Shown here piece after piece: positions 56,262-64,000 of a DNA stretch of 64,000 bases; position 1 is the stretch's first letter; each line of letters begins with the position of its first letter. The translations under genes and the position numbers were made by a program. Below the pieces are notes generated by a model. It did no database searches, was not told where the DNA came from, and saw nothing but the letters and a program-made list of their open reading frames with translations. Origin of the DNA: Streptomyces eurocidicus (GTDB taxonomy: Bacteria; Actinomycetota; Actinomycetes; Streptomycetales; Streptomycetaceae); assembly GCF_002891295.1 (NCBI RefSeq), contig NZ_LGUI01000005.1, positions 496,001 through 560,000 of the forward strand, written 5' to 3'.

Positions 56262-56273
56262 GAACGATCGGTC
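56262..56273. promoter_or_regulatory. operator-like GAACGATCGGTC before the TetR gene
   Basis: It resembles the core GAACGTTCGTTC of the site at 55599-55614 (10 of 12 bases) and lies 24 bp upstream of the TetR start. That suggests autorepression. Confidence 0.45.
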
Positions 56274-56298
56274 AAGAAAGAATCCCTCGCCGATCCTC

Positions 56299-56351
56299 CG
56301 GTACGGCACCGGCCGTGGGCGCCCCGGGGCCCCGCGGCCGGTGCCGTACCG
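56299..56351. terminator. perfect 16-bp hairpin upstream of the DUF1266 gene
   Basis: Arms CGGTACGGCACCGGCC (56299-56314) and its exact complement (56336-56351) enclose 21 nt. It ends 22 bp before the DUF1266 start and follows the start of the TetR gene, which runs the other way. It is therefore not an end-of-gene terminator for either neighbour and may act in the 5' leader. Confidence 0.6.
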
Positions 56352-56373
56352 CCCCGTCCCTAGACTGCCGATC

Positions 56374-57513
56374 ATGCAGTTCGCGCCCTGGACACCGCCG
56401 ACCGACATCGAGCGGAGGCTCCACGAGTCGACGGCGCGCGGGGACTGGGACGGCCAGATCGGGGCGCTCGCCGAGGCCGACCTGTTCATCGGTGTGGCGC
56501 GGGCCGAGGCTGACGGTCTCGTGCCGCCCGCGCCGCTCGCCCCCTACCGCGACCCGGTGAGCGGCAGGCGCGCGCTGCCCGTGCTCACCCGTGGCGCGCT
56601 GCCGCCCTGGCGGCCCGACTGGGTCTTCCAGCGGACCTCGCTGGCCGAGCTGGCCCAGGAGTGGCCCCACGACAAGTGGTGGCTGGCCGTGAACCCCGGC
56701 CTGCCCGGCGGCGCGGCCGTCCCCGCCACCCCGCTGGACCGCGAGGCATGGCTGGAGGTGTGCGCCGAGACGCCGCCGCCCACCGGCGGCCGGCTGGTGA
56801 CGAGCCTCGCCGGCCCGCTGCACGGCCCGCTCGCACGGGGCCTGGCCTGCGGTGCTCCCCTCGCCGTGGCCGAGGCGCTGCCCTGGAACGTCCTCGGCGC
56901 CGTCCACCACGACTACGACGCCGACCGCGCGGTCCTGCGCGACTCCTGGGGCGTCACCGACCCCGCCGGATGGCGGCGGCTCACGGACCGGCTGCTCGCC
57001 GGGGAGGGCGCCGGCCGCGAGGCGGAGTTCGCCCTGCGCGCCCGCGAGGGCCTCACGGCGCAGGACGGCCGGGTCCCCGCGACGGAGGAGTGGCGGCGGT
57101 CCCTCACCCACGTCCTGCTGCACCGCGCCGCCTCCCCCGAGGAGACGCGCGCCCTGGACGACGTGGCCGTCCGCATCGACGGGTTCGAGGAGTGGCTCCG
57201 CCGGGAGGGGCTGCTGCCGCCCGGCGGCCGGGCCTGCTCGACGACGGCGTACGACCACGGGTGCGTGGTCCACGCCGCCCGGCTGGGCCTGGCCGCCCGC
57301 TACTGCGACCCGGCGGAGGCCGAACGGGTCGTCGTGGCGGCGGGCGACCGCAGCGCCCGCGCGTACGCCTCCTGGCAGGCGTTCTCCGCCGGTTTCCTGC
57401 TCGGCCGGGCGCTGCGCTCCGGCGAGGAGGCGCCTGGCCGTGCCGCGTCGCTCGCCCACCGGGCGCTCGCCACCGACCCGGGCAGCCCCTGGCGGGGCAT
57501 CACCTGGTCGTGA
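56374..57513 (+). CDS. DUF1266 domain protein
   Basis: The 379-residue protein has an N-terminal ~120-residue SseB-like part (WDGQIGALAEADLFIGVA, LPVLTRGALPPW, WWLAVNPGLPGGAAVPATPLDREAW). The C-terminal DUF1266 domain contains ALPWNVLGAVHHDYD, SWGVTDPAGWRRLTDRLL, ACSTTAYDHGCVVHAARLGLAARYCD and SWQAFSAGFLLGRAL, a pattern common in streptomycetes. No enzymatic motif is visible. DUF1266 proteins are often near polymorphic-toxin or secretion genes, but none is here. Confidence 0.8.
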   Translation: MQFAPWTPPTDIERRLHESTARGDWDGQIGALAEADLFIGVARAEADGLVPPAPLAPYRDPVSGRRALPVLTRGALPPWRPDWVFQRTSLAELAQEWPHDKWWLAVNPGLPGGAAVPATPLDREAWLEVCAETPPPTGGRLVTSLAGPLHGPLARGLACGAPLAVAEALPWNVLGAVHHDYDADRAVLRDSWGVTDPAGWRRLTDRLLAGEGAGREAEFALRAREGLTAQDGRVPATEEWRRSLTHVLLHRAASPEETRALDDVAVRIDGFEEWLRREGLLPPGGRACSTTAYDHGCVVHAARLGLAARYCDPAEAERVVVAAGDRSARAYASWQAFSAGFLLGRALRSGEEAPGRAASLAHRALATDPGSPWRGITWS

Positions 57514-57561
57514 CGGCCCCGCGACCGGGCGCGCGGGCCGCCGGGCGCGCACAATCGGCGG

Positions 57562-58929
57562 GTGGATGCAGCGATCGCCCTGTTCACCGCGGATCTGCGG
57601 CTGAGTGACAACCCCGTGCTGCGCGGCGCCGTGCGCGCCGGGCGGCGGGTCGTGCCGCTGTTCGTCGTCGACGAGGGCCTCGCCGCCACGGGCTTCGCCG
57701 TGCCCAACCGCGCCGCGTTCCTGGCCGACTGCCTCGCCGACCTGGACGCGGGGCTGCGCGAGCGGGGCGGCCGGCTGGTGGTGCGGCGCGGGGACGTGGT
57801 CGAGGAGACCTGCCGGGTGGCCGCCGAGACGGGCGCCGGGGAGGTGCACCTCGCGGGCGGCGTCAGCGGCTTCGCCCTGCGCCGCGAGGAGCGGCTGCGG
57901 GCCGCGCTGGAGGCGGACGGGCGCGGGCTGCGCGTGCACGACGCCGTGATCACGGCGGTCGCCCCGGGCGCGGTGCTGCCCGCCGGGCGGGACCACTTCG
58001 CCGTGTTCACGCCGTACTTCCGCCGCTGGTCCGCCGAGGCGCTACGGCCCGTGGCCGACGCCCCGCGCGCCCTTCGGGTGCCCGCGGCGCACTCGGAGCC
58101 GCTGCCCTCGGCCGCCGCCCTGACCGGCCGGCCGGGCACGCTCTCACCCGCGTTGCCCGAGGGCGGCGAGCGGGCGGGCCGCCGCCGCCTCGACGCCTGG
58201 CGGCGCGGCGGAATGGCCGGGTACGCCGACCGCCATGATGACCTCGCGGGCGACGCCACGTCCCGGCTGTCGCCGTACCTCCACTTCGGCTGCCTGTCGC
58301 CCGTGGAGCTGGTCACGCGGGCACGGGCCGGTCGGGGGGAGGGCGCCGAGGCGTTCGTACGCCAACTGGCGTGGCGGGACTTCCACCACCAGCTGCTCGC
58401 CGCCCGCCCGGACGCGTCCTGGCACGACTACCGCCCCCGGCACGACCGCTGGTACGAGGACGCCGGGGAGCTCGCCGCGTGGCGGGCGGGCCGTACCGGA
58501 TACCCGGTGGTCGACGCGGCGATGCGGCAGCTGGCCCACGAGGGCTGGATGCACAACCGGGCCCGGCTGCTCGCGGCGGGCTTCCTCGCCAAGACCCTGT
58601 ACCTCGACTGGCGCGCGGGCGCCCGCCACTTCCTGGACCTGCTCGTCGACGGGGACGTGGCGAACAACCAGCTGAACTGGCAGTGGGTGGCGGGCACCGG
58701 CAGCGACACCCGGCCGAACCGGGTCCTCAACCCGCTGACCCAGGCGAGGAGGTACGACCCGGAGGGGGAGTACGTACGCCGGTGGGTCCCGGAGCTGCGG
58801 GGGGTGGCCGGCCGGGCGGTGCACGAGCCCTGGCGGCTGCCGGACCGGGACCGCCGCGGGTACCCGGAGCCGGTCGTGGAACCCGGGGACACGGCGGGGC
58901 GTTTCCGGCGGGGGCGTGGTCTGGTGTGA
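57562..58929 (+). CDS. phr: deoxyribodipyrimidine photolyase (class I CPD)
   Basis: The 455-residue enzyme has the N-terminal photolyase domain (AIALFTADLRLSDNPVL, antenna-binding) and the FAD-binding domain with SRLSPYLHFGCLSP, VRQLAWRDFHHQLL, EGWMHNRARLLAAGFL and NQLNWQWVAGTGSDT followed by NPLTQ. It splits UV-induced cyclobutane pyrimidine dimers using light. GTG 57562 is the start that puts the family motif at residue 4. The ribosome site is weak. Confidence 0.95.
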   Translation: MDAAIALFTADLRLSDNPVLRGAVRAGRRVVPLFVVDEGLAATGFAVPNRAAFLADCLADLDAGLRERGGRLVVRRGDVVEETCRVAAETGAGEVHLAGGVSGFALRREERLRAALEADGRGLRVHDAVITAVAPGAVLPAGRDHFAVFTPYFRRWSAEALRPVADAPRALRVPAAHSEPLPSAAALTGRPGTLSPALPEGGERAGRRRLDAWRRGGMAGYADRHDDLAGDATSRLSPYLHFGCLSPVELVTRARAGRGEGAEAFVRQLAWRDFHHQLLAARPDASWHDYRPRHDRWYEDAGELAAWRAGRTGYPVVDAAMRQLAHEGWMHNRARLLAAGFLAKTLYLDWRAGARHFLDLLVDGDVANNQLNWQWVAGTGSDTRPNRVLNPLTQARRYDPEGEYVRRWVPELRGVAGRAVHEPWRLPDRDRRGYPEPVVEPGDTAGRFRRGRGLV

Positions 58930-59025
58930 ACGGGGTCCGCCGCCGTCAGGGGTAGGACGCCGCCACGCGGACAGAAGTCGGGAAGCGCGCGTCCGACGAT
59001 CCGCGGAGCCGAAGGAGACACGGCG

Positions 59026-59547
59026 ATGACGACGGAAACGACGACGGAAACGACGACCCCGCCCCGGCCTGCCGGCCGCACCGCGGACGCGGGTACGGGC
59101 ATGGGCACGACCACCGGCACCACCGTCCGGGCTGGCGCCCCCGGCGCGCACACCCCCGCGGCCGTCCGCGGCCGGACCAGCATCGCCGACGGCGTCGTGG
59201 AGAAGATCGCGGGCCTGGCCGCCCGCGAGGTGCCCGGCGTGTACGCGCTCGGCGGCGGCTTCGCCCGCACCCTGGGGGCGGTGCGGGAGCGGGTGCCGGG
59301 CGGGCGCCCGAGCGTCACTCGCGGGGTGAAGGTCGAGGTGGGGGAGCGGCAGACGGCGGTCGACCTCGACCTCGTGGTCGTCTACGGGGTGCCGATCACG
59401 GAGGTGGCGGGTGAGGTACGGGAGAACGTGATCTCGGCGGTGGAACGGATGACGGGGCTGGAGGTGGTGGAGGTCAATGTCGCGGTGGTGGACGTACGGC
59501 TGCCGGACGAGGAGGAGGCGGCGGAGTCGGAGGTCCGGGTCCGGTAG
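59026..59547 (+). CDS. Asp23/Gls24-family envelope stress protein
   Basis: The 173-residue protein has a Thr/Gly-rich N-terminus (~45 residues) followed by the Asp23 domain: TSIADGVVEKIAGLAAREVP, GVKVEVGERQTAVDLDLVV, NVISAVERMTGLEVVEVN and VAVVDVRLPDEEE. Members are membrane-associated and linked to alkaline-shock and cell-envelope stress. ATG 59026 follows GAAGGAG at good spacing. Confidence 0.9.
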   Translation: MTTETTTETTTPPRPAGRTADAGTGMGTTTGTTVRAGAPGAHTPAAVRGRTSIADGVVEKIAGLAAREVPGVYALGGGFARTLGAVRERVPGGRPSVTRGVKVEVGERQTAVDLDLVVVYGVPITEVAGEVRENVISAVERMTGLEVVEVNVAVVDVRLPDEEEAAESEVRVR

Positions 59548-59572
59548 GGGCCCTGCGGGCGGCTTTCCCCAG

Positions 59573-59681
59573 CCCCGCCCCTTCCCGAACCGGGGCTCCG
59601 CCCCGGCCCCCGGTCCTCAATCGCCGGACGGGCTGATTTTCAGCCCGTCCGGCGATTGAGGACATTCGGGAAGGGGCGGGG
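59573..59681. repeat. nested palindromic dispersed element, copy 2
   Basis: The middle arms CCCCGCCCCTTCCCGAA (59573-59589) pair with 59665-59681. The inner arms 59613-59636 and 59640-59663 are a perfect 24-bp repeat with loop TTT and the same CGCCGGACGGGCTGA core as copy 1 at 41352-41404. The downstream flank GGGGAACAAGCCCCGCGCAGCGG also matches the outer arm of copy 1. It lies between two genes that end facing each other, so it can terminate both. Confidence 0.85.
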
Positions 59682-59725
59682 TGGGGAACAAGCCCCGCGC
59701 AGCGGCCACCCCGCCGCCTCACCCC

Positions 59726-60031
59726 TCAACGCCCCCCATGCCCCACCGCGATCGCCTCCACCCGCCGCGCCAGCTCCACGTCCAGCCCCGTCACCTTCCC
59801 CCCGACGCTGTGCGTGTTCACTGACAGCCGCACCGTGTTGTAACCGAGCGTCAGATCGGAGTGATGCCCCAACTCCTCCTGGATCTGGGCGATATGGATC
59901 ACCATTGCCGCCGCCGGGAAGTGGCCCTCGAAGGAGTACGTACGGCTGATGGTGTCGCCGTCCGTGGTCCAGCCGGGCAGTTCCTGGAGGCGGTCCTCGA
60001 CGTCCTTCTGGGAGAGCGGTTCGACGGCCAT
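59726..60031 (-). CDS. pterin-4a-carbinolamine dehydratase
   Basis: The 101-residue protein matches PhhB/DCoH throughout: LPGWTTDGDTISRTYSFEGH, IHIAQIQEELGHHSDLTLGY (catalytic His-His) and VNTHSVGGKVTGLDVELARR. It dehydrates 4a-hydroxytetrahydrobiopterin, recycling the pterin cofactor of aromatic amino acid hydroxylases. ATG 60031 follows AAGGGGA; a longer in-frame extension has no family match. Confidence 0.93.
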   Translation of the reverse strand: MAVEPLSQKDVEDRLQELPGWTTDGDTISRTYSFEGHFPAAAMVIHIAQIQEELGHHSDLTLGYNTVRLSVNTHSVGGKVTGLDVELARRVEAIAVGHGGR

Positions 60032-60206
60032 GGGTGTCCCCTTCGTCGTGGATGCCGGTGACTCAAGCGTCCCACGCGGCGGGGGCGCTTTCGCGTCAAT
60101 GTGCGCGATGGAGCGTCGTGCGTCGGAAGTTCCCTTCCGGGATACGGGTGCCGCTCCTATGCTCCTGCGGCCGGAAGGGCAGGCGTTACCGACGGTAGGG
60201 GCTGGC

Positions 60207-61985
60207 ATGGACGGTACGGGCGGCACACGCAGAGGATTCATCGGCGGGGCGGCGGCCGTCGCCGGCGCCACCGCGCTGGGCACGGCGGCACTCGGCGGCA
60301 AGGCGGCCGCCGCACCCCGCACGGCACCCGGTGGCCGGACGGTCGCGGTCCTCGGCGGCGGCGTCGCCGGACTCACGGCCGCGCACGAACTCGCCGAGCG
60401 CGGCTTCGAGGTGACGGTCTACGAGAAGAAGTCACCGGGTGGCAAGGCCCGCAGCATGGACGTGCCCGGCAGCGCCCGGGGCGGCCGCCGGCCGCTGCCC
60501 GGCGAGCACGGCTTCCGCTTCATCCCCGGCTTCTACCGCAACCTGCCGGACACCCTGCGCCGCATACCGTTCCCCGGCAACCCCGACGGCTGCCACGACA
60601 ACCTCGTGGCGTCGAGCGAGGTGCTGTTCGCCCGAACGGGCCACGAGGACATCCGCATGCCGTTCCACAGCATCGGCGAGCCGCCGCCCGTCCTCACCCC
60701 CGAGGCGCTGCGCCGCGCGCTGGTCGGCTTCTTCGACGCCTTCGGGAACATCCCGGCCCACGAGCTCGCCTACTTCGCGAACCGGCTGCTCGTCTGGTTC
60801 ACCAGCTGCGACGCCCGGCGGCTCGACCGCTGGGAGCGCGTCCCCTGGTGGGACTTCATCAAGGCCGCGCGGATGTCGCCGAACTACCAGCGGCTGCTCG
60901 CCATCGGCATCACCCGCAACATCGTGGCGACGAAGGCGGAGGTGGCGAGCACCCGCACCGTCTGCAACGTCACCGAGGCGTTCCTCTTCAACATCCTGGG
61001 CCGGGGTGCCGACGGCGAACCCGACCGGGTCCTCGACGCCCCCACCAACGAGGCGTGGATCGACCCGTGGGTCACCCATCTGAAGTCGCTGGGCGTGACC
61101 TTCCGCATCGGCTGGCCCGTGCAGGACCTGGGCATCGACGGCGGCCGGATCACCGCGGCCGTCGTCCACGACCCGGCCGGAGCCCGCCACGCGGTGACCG
61201 CCGACCACTTCGTCTCGGCGATGCCGGTCGAGCACGCCCGTACGACCTGGAACGCGGCCGTACGGGCCGCGGACCCCCGCCTGGCCCGCTGCGACGCGCT
61301 GCGCACGGACTGGATGACGGGCATCCAGTTCTATCTGACCGAGCCCACGCCCATCGTCCACGGCCACATCAACCACATCGACTCGCCCTGGTCGATCACC
61401 GCCGTGGGACAGGCCCAGTACTGGTCCGGGCGGGACTTCCGCGCGGACTACGGCGACGGCACGGTCGCCGACTGCCTGTCGGTCGACGTCTCCGAGTGGG
61501 ACAGGCCCGGCATCCTCTACGGCAAGAAGGCCAAGGACTGCACCCGCGAAGAGGTCGCCCGCGAGGTGTGGGCCCAGATGAAGGCCGGTCTGAACGACAC
61601 CGGCCGGACGGTCCTCAGCGACGCGAAGCTGCACTCCTGGTTCCTGGACCCCGCCGTCGAGATCGGCGTCCCCCGGCCCACCAACGACGAGCAACTGCTC
61701 ATCCACCCCGTGGGAACCTGGTTCGACCGCCCTGAGGCCGCCACCGCGATACCCAACCTCTTCCTCTGCGGCGACTACGTCGCCACGGACATCGACCTGG
61801 CGACCATGGAAGGCGCCAACGCCTCGGCCCGCGCCGCGGTGAACGCCCTCCTGGACGCCGTGGGTTCGCGGGCCGAACGGTGCACGGTGACGCCCCTCTA
61901 CCGCGCGCCGGAGCTGGAGGCGGCCAAGGCGCAGGACGCCTTGCGGTACAGGCTGGGGCTGCGGAACGCGTTCGATCTGGGGTAG
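60207..61985 (+). CDS. Tat-exported FAD-dependent amine-oxidase/HpnE-like flavoprotein
   Basis: The 592-residue protein starts with a Tat signal (TRRGFIGGAAAVAGATALG). The FAD domain has TVAVLGGGVAGLTAAHELAE and a later DHFVSAMPVEHARTTW, and closes with NLFLCGDYVATDIDLATMEG. This is the phytoene-desaturase/hydroxysqualene-dehydroxylase (HpnE)-like layout, with a long substrate-domain insertion at ~200-400. Export with bound cofactor is implied by Tat. Substrate unknown; a lipid or isoprenoid is likely. ATG 60207 has GGTAGGGG upstream. Confidence 0.85.
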   Translation: MDGTGGTRRGFIGGAAAVAGATALGTAALGGKAAAAPRTAPGGRTVAVLGGGVAGLTAAHELAERGFEVTVYEKKSPGGKARSMDVPGSARGGRRPLPGEHGFRFIPGFYRNLPDTLRRIPFPGNPDGCHDNLVASSEVLFARTGHEDIRMPFHSIGEPPPVLTPEALRRALVGFFDAFGNIPAHELAYFANRLLVWFTSCDARRLDRWERVPWWDFIKAARMSPNYQRLLAIGITRNIVATKAEVASTRTVCNVTEAFLFNILGRGADGEPDRVLDAPTNEAWIDPWVTHLKSLGVTFRIGWPVQDLGIDGGRITAAVVHDPAGARHAVTADHFVSAMPVEHARTTWNAAVRAADPRLARCDALRTDWMTGIQFYLTEPTPIVHGHINHIDSPWSITAVGQAQYWSGRDFRADYGDGTVADCLSVDVSEWDRPGILYGKKAKDCTREEVAREVWAQMKAGLNDTGRTVLSDAKLHSWFLDPAVEIGVPRPTNDEQLLIHPVGTWFDRPEAATAIPNLFLCGDYVATDIDLATMEGANASARAAVNALLDAVGSRAERCTVTPLYRAPELEAAKAQDALRYRLGLRNAFDLG

Positions 61986-61991
61986 CCGCCT

Positions 61992-64000
61992 TTACTGTCC
62001 AGGCGTCGAGAAAGCGGTCCGGGCGTCCAGAAAGAGGCGTACGACCTTGGCTTCGGGGTCGTCCTCGGAACCGTAGAGGGACAGTGCCTGCTGCCAGGCG
62101 GCCCGGGCGCGGCGGGTCTCGCCCATGCCGTCCAGGGCGCGGCCGAGGAGGGCGAGCACGTCGGCCCGGCGCCGGTCACCGCCGGTGAGGGTGCCGAGCG
62201 CCTGTTCCGCGAGGTCGGCCGCGTCCGCCGGGCGCTTCTGCGCGAGCCGGATCCTGGTCATCCGGAACAGCGCCAGGCCCTCCCGCAGCGGCTGACGCCA
62301 CACTCGGAAGAGGGTCCGGGCCTCGCTGAGCGCGCGGAAGGCTGGCTCGGCGTCCCCGGCCCGTTCCAGGGCCAGTCCCAGGGTGTTGAGGGCGCTGCCC
62401 AGCTCCGGGGTGTCGCCCAGCTCCCGCAGGAGCGCCACGCTGCGCCTGGCCTCCTCCACCGCGCGGTCGACCGTGCCCCCGGCCAGCAGCAGCCGGGAGA
62501 CGCTCGCCAGGGTGACGGCCTCGCCCATCCGGTTCTCGTCGTGGCGGAACGCGTCGGCGGCCCTGCCGAGGAATTTCCCGGCCCGGTCCCGGTTGTGGTC
62601 GCGGCGGGCCAGCGAGCCCATCAGACGCAGGGTGTGCCCCAGCGCGAAGAGGTCCTGGACCGAGGTGGCGCACTTCTCGGCGCGTGCCGCCTCGACCGCC
62701 GCCCGTTCGGTCCGCCCGGCGATCTCGTGCCCCCTGGCGAGCAGATACCGCGCCCGGGCCTCGACGAGGTTCACGCCTCGCTCCTTGGCAGCGGTCGCGA
62801 CGCTCCCGACCGCCGCCGCGTGCCGGTCGGTGAACTCCCCGTCCTCCAGGACATCGCTGATCGCCCACAGCGTGTCCACCGCCCGGCGCAGATCCCCGCG
62901 GGAGACCTCCTGCGGCCCCGCCATGACGTCCTCCACGGCGGCGAGCACGTTCCCCGCCTCGGCGAAGAGCCACTCCAGGGCCTCCCTGCGGTCCTCGAAG
63001 GACAACCCGAATCCCCACCCCGAGGCCAGGTACCGTGCGCACCCGTCACGCGGACGCAGCCGCAGCTGCGCGACGGTCGCCGTGCACAGCTGGAAGCCGA
63101 GCAGCCGGGACGCGGCCGCCTGCCGCTCCTCCAGGGGCTCGTCGGCCTCGGCGCGGGTACGGGCGTAGAGCCGCACCAGGTCGTGGAGCCGGTAGCGGTG
63201 CGGCTCGGGGGAGTCCAGGAGGCTGCTGTCGACCAGTGATTCGAGGAGCCGTTCCGCCCCGGCGAGGTCGTCCCCGTCCGGCCCCGAGCCGAGCAGGGCG
63301 GCCGCGGCGTGGAACGAGATGTCCGGCCCGGAAGCGATGCCCAGCAGCCGGAAGGCACGCGCCTGCTCCGGCGCCAGCCGGCCGTAGCCCAGCTCGAACG
63401 CGGACCGCACCACCAGATCACCGGCCCGCAGCTCGTCGAGGCGCCTGTGCTCGTTCGCCAGCTTCGCGGCCAGGGTTTCCACCGGCCAGGACGGGCGGGC
63501 CGCGAGCCGGACCCCGGCGGTCCGGACGGCCAGGGGCAGCCCGCCGCACGCCTCCACCACCTCCAGGGCCTCGTCCGGCTCGTCCGCCACCCGCTCCTCG
63601 CCCACAATCCGGGTAAACAGGCGGAGTCCCTCTTCACGGTCCATCACCGGCACGTCGATCTGGTGCGCCCCCGAGATACCGCTCAGGCGCGCCCGGCCGG
63701 TGACGATCGCGGCGCTGCCCGGGGCACCCGGCAGCAGCGGCCGGACCTGGCCCGCGTCGCGCGCGTCGTCCAGGACGACGAGGATCCGCTTGCGGTCCAG
63801 CAGTGACCGGTACAGGGCGGACCGGGCGGCGACGGTCGCCGGGACGTACGCCGGGTGCACCCCCAGGGCGGGTAACAGATCGCCCAGCACCGCCGCGGGA
63901 TCCACCGGATCGGGGCCCGCGCCCCGGAGGTCGGCGTACAGCAGACCGTCGGGGAAGTGGTCGCCGACGGCGTGCGCGACGTGCAGGGCCAGCGTGGTCT
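61992..64000 (-). CDS. AfsR-type regulator, NB-ARC and TPR part; start outside window; TTA codon
   Basis: The frame is open to the right edge, so the N-terminus (probably a SARP or other DNA-binding domain) and the P-loop itself are missing. The visible ~670 residues begin TTLALHVAHAVGDHFPDGLLYADL, the stretch right after a GKTTLA-type P-loop. They continue with ILVVLDDARD (Walker B), LPLAVRTAGVRLA (GLPL motif) and a winged-helix HDLVRLYAR. About ten TPR-like helices follow (VTLASVSRLLLAGG, ALNTLGLALERAGD). This is the AfsR/STAND layout. Leu in GDLLPALG is encoded by TTA at 63873-63875, so expression may need bldA. Confidence 0.85.
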   Translation of the reverse strand, partial: TTLALHVAHAVGDHFPDGLLYADLRGAGPDPVDPAAVLGDLLPALGVHPAYVPATVAARSALYRSLLDRKRILVVLDDARDAGQVRPLLPGAPGSAAIVTGRARLSGISGAHQIDVPVMDREEGLRLFTRIVGEERVADEPDEALEVVEACGGLPLAVRTAGVRLAARPSWPVETLAAKLANEHRRLDELRAGDLVVRSAFELGYGRLAPEQARAFRLLGIASGPDISFHAAAALLGSGPDGDDLAGAERLLESLVDSSLLDSPEPHRYRLHDLVRLYARTRAEADEPLEERQAAASRLLGFQLCTATVAQLRLRPRDGCARYLASGWGFGLSFEDRREALEWLFAEAGNVLAAVEDVMAGPQEVSRGDLRRAVDTLWAISDVLEDGEFTDRHAAAVGSVATAAKERGVNLVEARARYLLARGHEIAGRTERAAVEAARAEKCATSVQDLFALGHTLRLMGSLARRDHNRDRAGKFLGRAADAFRHDENRMGEAVTLASVSRLLLAGGTVDRAVEEARRSVALLRELGDTPELGSALNTLGLALERAGDAEPAFRALSEARTLFRVWRQPLREGLALFRMTRIRLAQKRPADAADLAEQALGTLTGGDRRRADVLALLGRALDGMGETRRARAAWQQALSLYGSEDDPEAKVVRLFLDARTAFSTPGQ

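Overview
The window is high-GC actinobacterial DNA and almost certainly Streptomyces. The signs are strongly G/C-biased third codon positions, many GTG starts, frequent ATGA/GTGA gene overlaps, DmdR/IdeR-type iron boxes, a LAL regulator and an AfsR-like regulator that each carry a rare TTA (bldA) codon, a SpoIIE-type phosphatase, and long dispersed palindromes between genes. All assignments below were made by reading the sequence; no database search was run.

Layout. 1-4.5 kb: the 3' end of a drug exporter fused to carboxypeptidase-regulatory-like domains, a run of strong hairpins, a PAS/SpoIIE/HATPase signalling locus that looks frame-shifted, and a gamma-class carbonic anhydrase. 4.65-14.5 kb: a tightly packed leftward operon coding for a small membrane protein, a DUF2156 (MprF-C-like) transferase, an acyl-CoA-dehydrogenase-fold protein, a thioester-reductase-like SDR, a class III aminotransferase, an SRPBCC protein, a flavin reductase, a DAO-type flavoprotein, an MBL-fold hydrolase and an MFS exporter. 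15.1-17.9 kb: a divergent LAL (LuxR) regulator with a TTA codon. I read 4.65-17.9 kb as a small biosynthetic cluster. The enzyme set fits conversion of a fatty acyl thioester to a fatty amine, N-hydroxylation, aminoacyl-tRNA-dependent acylation, then N-N bond formation in the membrane, by analogy with azoxy pathways such as valanimycin. This is the best candidate here for an undescribed pathway.

18.0-22.2 kb: three peptidases (M55 D-aminopeptidase, M20, S9) in one operon. 22.3-32.1 kb: an iron-regulated catechol siderophore operon (dhbA, dhbC, dhbE, dhbB, a free aryl carrier protein, a C-A-T-TE synthetase with a serine-type pocket, and an Sfp-type PPTase). The layout is that of enterobactin synthesis, with two iron boxes upstream and a perfect 18-bp hairpin between dhbA and dhbC. 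No siderophore transporter or MbtH-like gene is visible.

32.2-64 kb: mostly ordinary chromosome. It holds a secreted BBE-type oxidase, two TetR/SDR pairs with visible operators, small membrane and secreted proteins, GNATs, a DUF5107 protein, VOC and DinB-like proteins, a DJ-1 protein, pyruvate oxidase, an F420-dependent LLM enzyme, an aminotransferase-fold protein with no lysine at all, three more genes of the MBL/DedA type, an ARMT1-like phosphatase, a membrane phosphodiesterase, an APC permease, DUF1266, photolyase, Asp23, pterin carbinolamine dehydratase, a Tat-exported flavoprotein and, running off the right edge, an AfsR-type NB-ARC/TPR regulator. Two copies of a nested palindromic element (about 160 bp) lie near 41.4 and 59.6 kb. 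No rRNA, tRNA, CRISPR array, transposase or phage gene was recognised.
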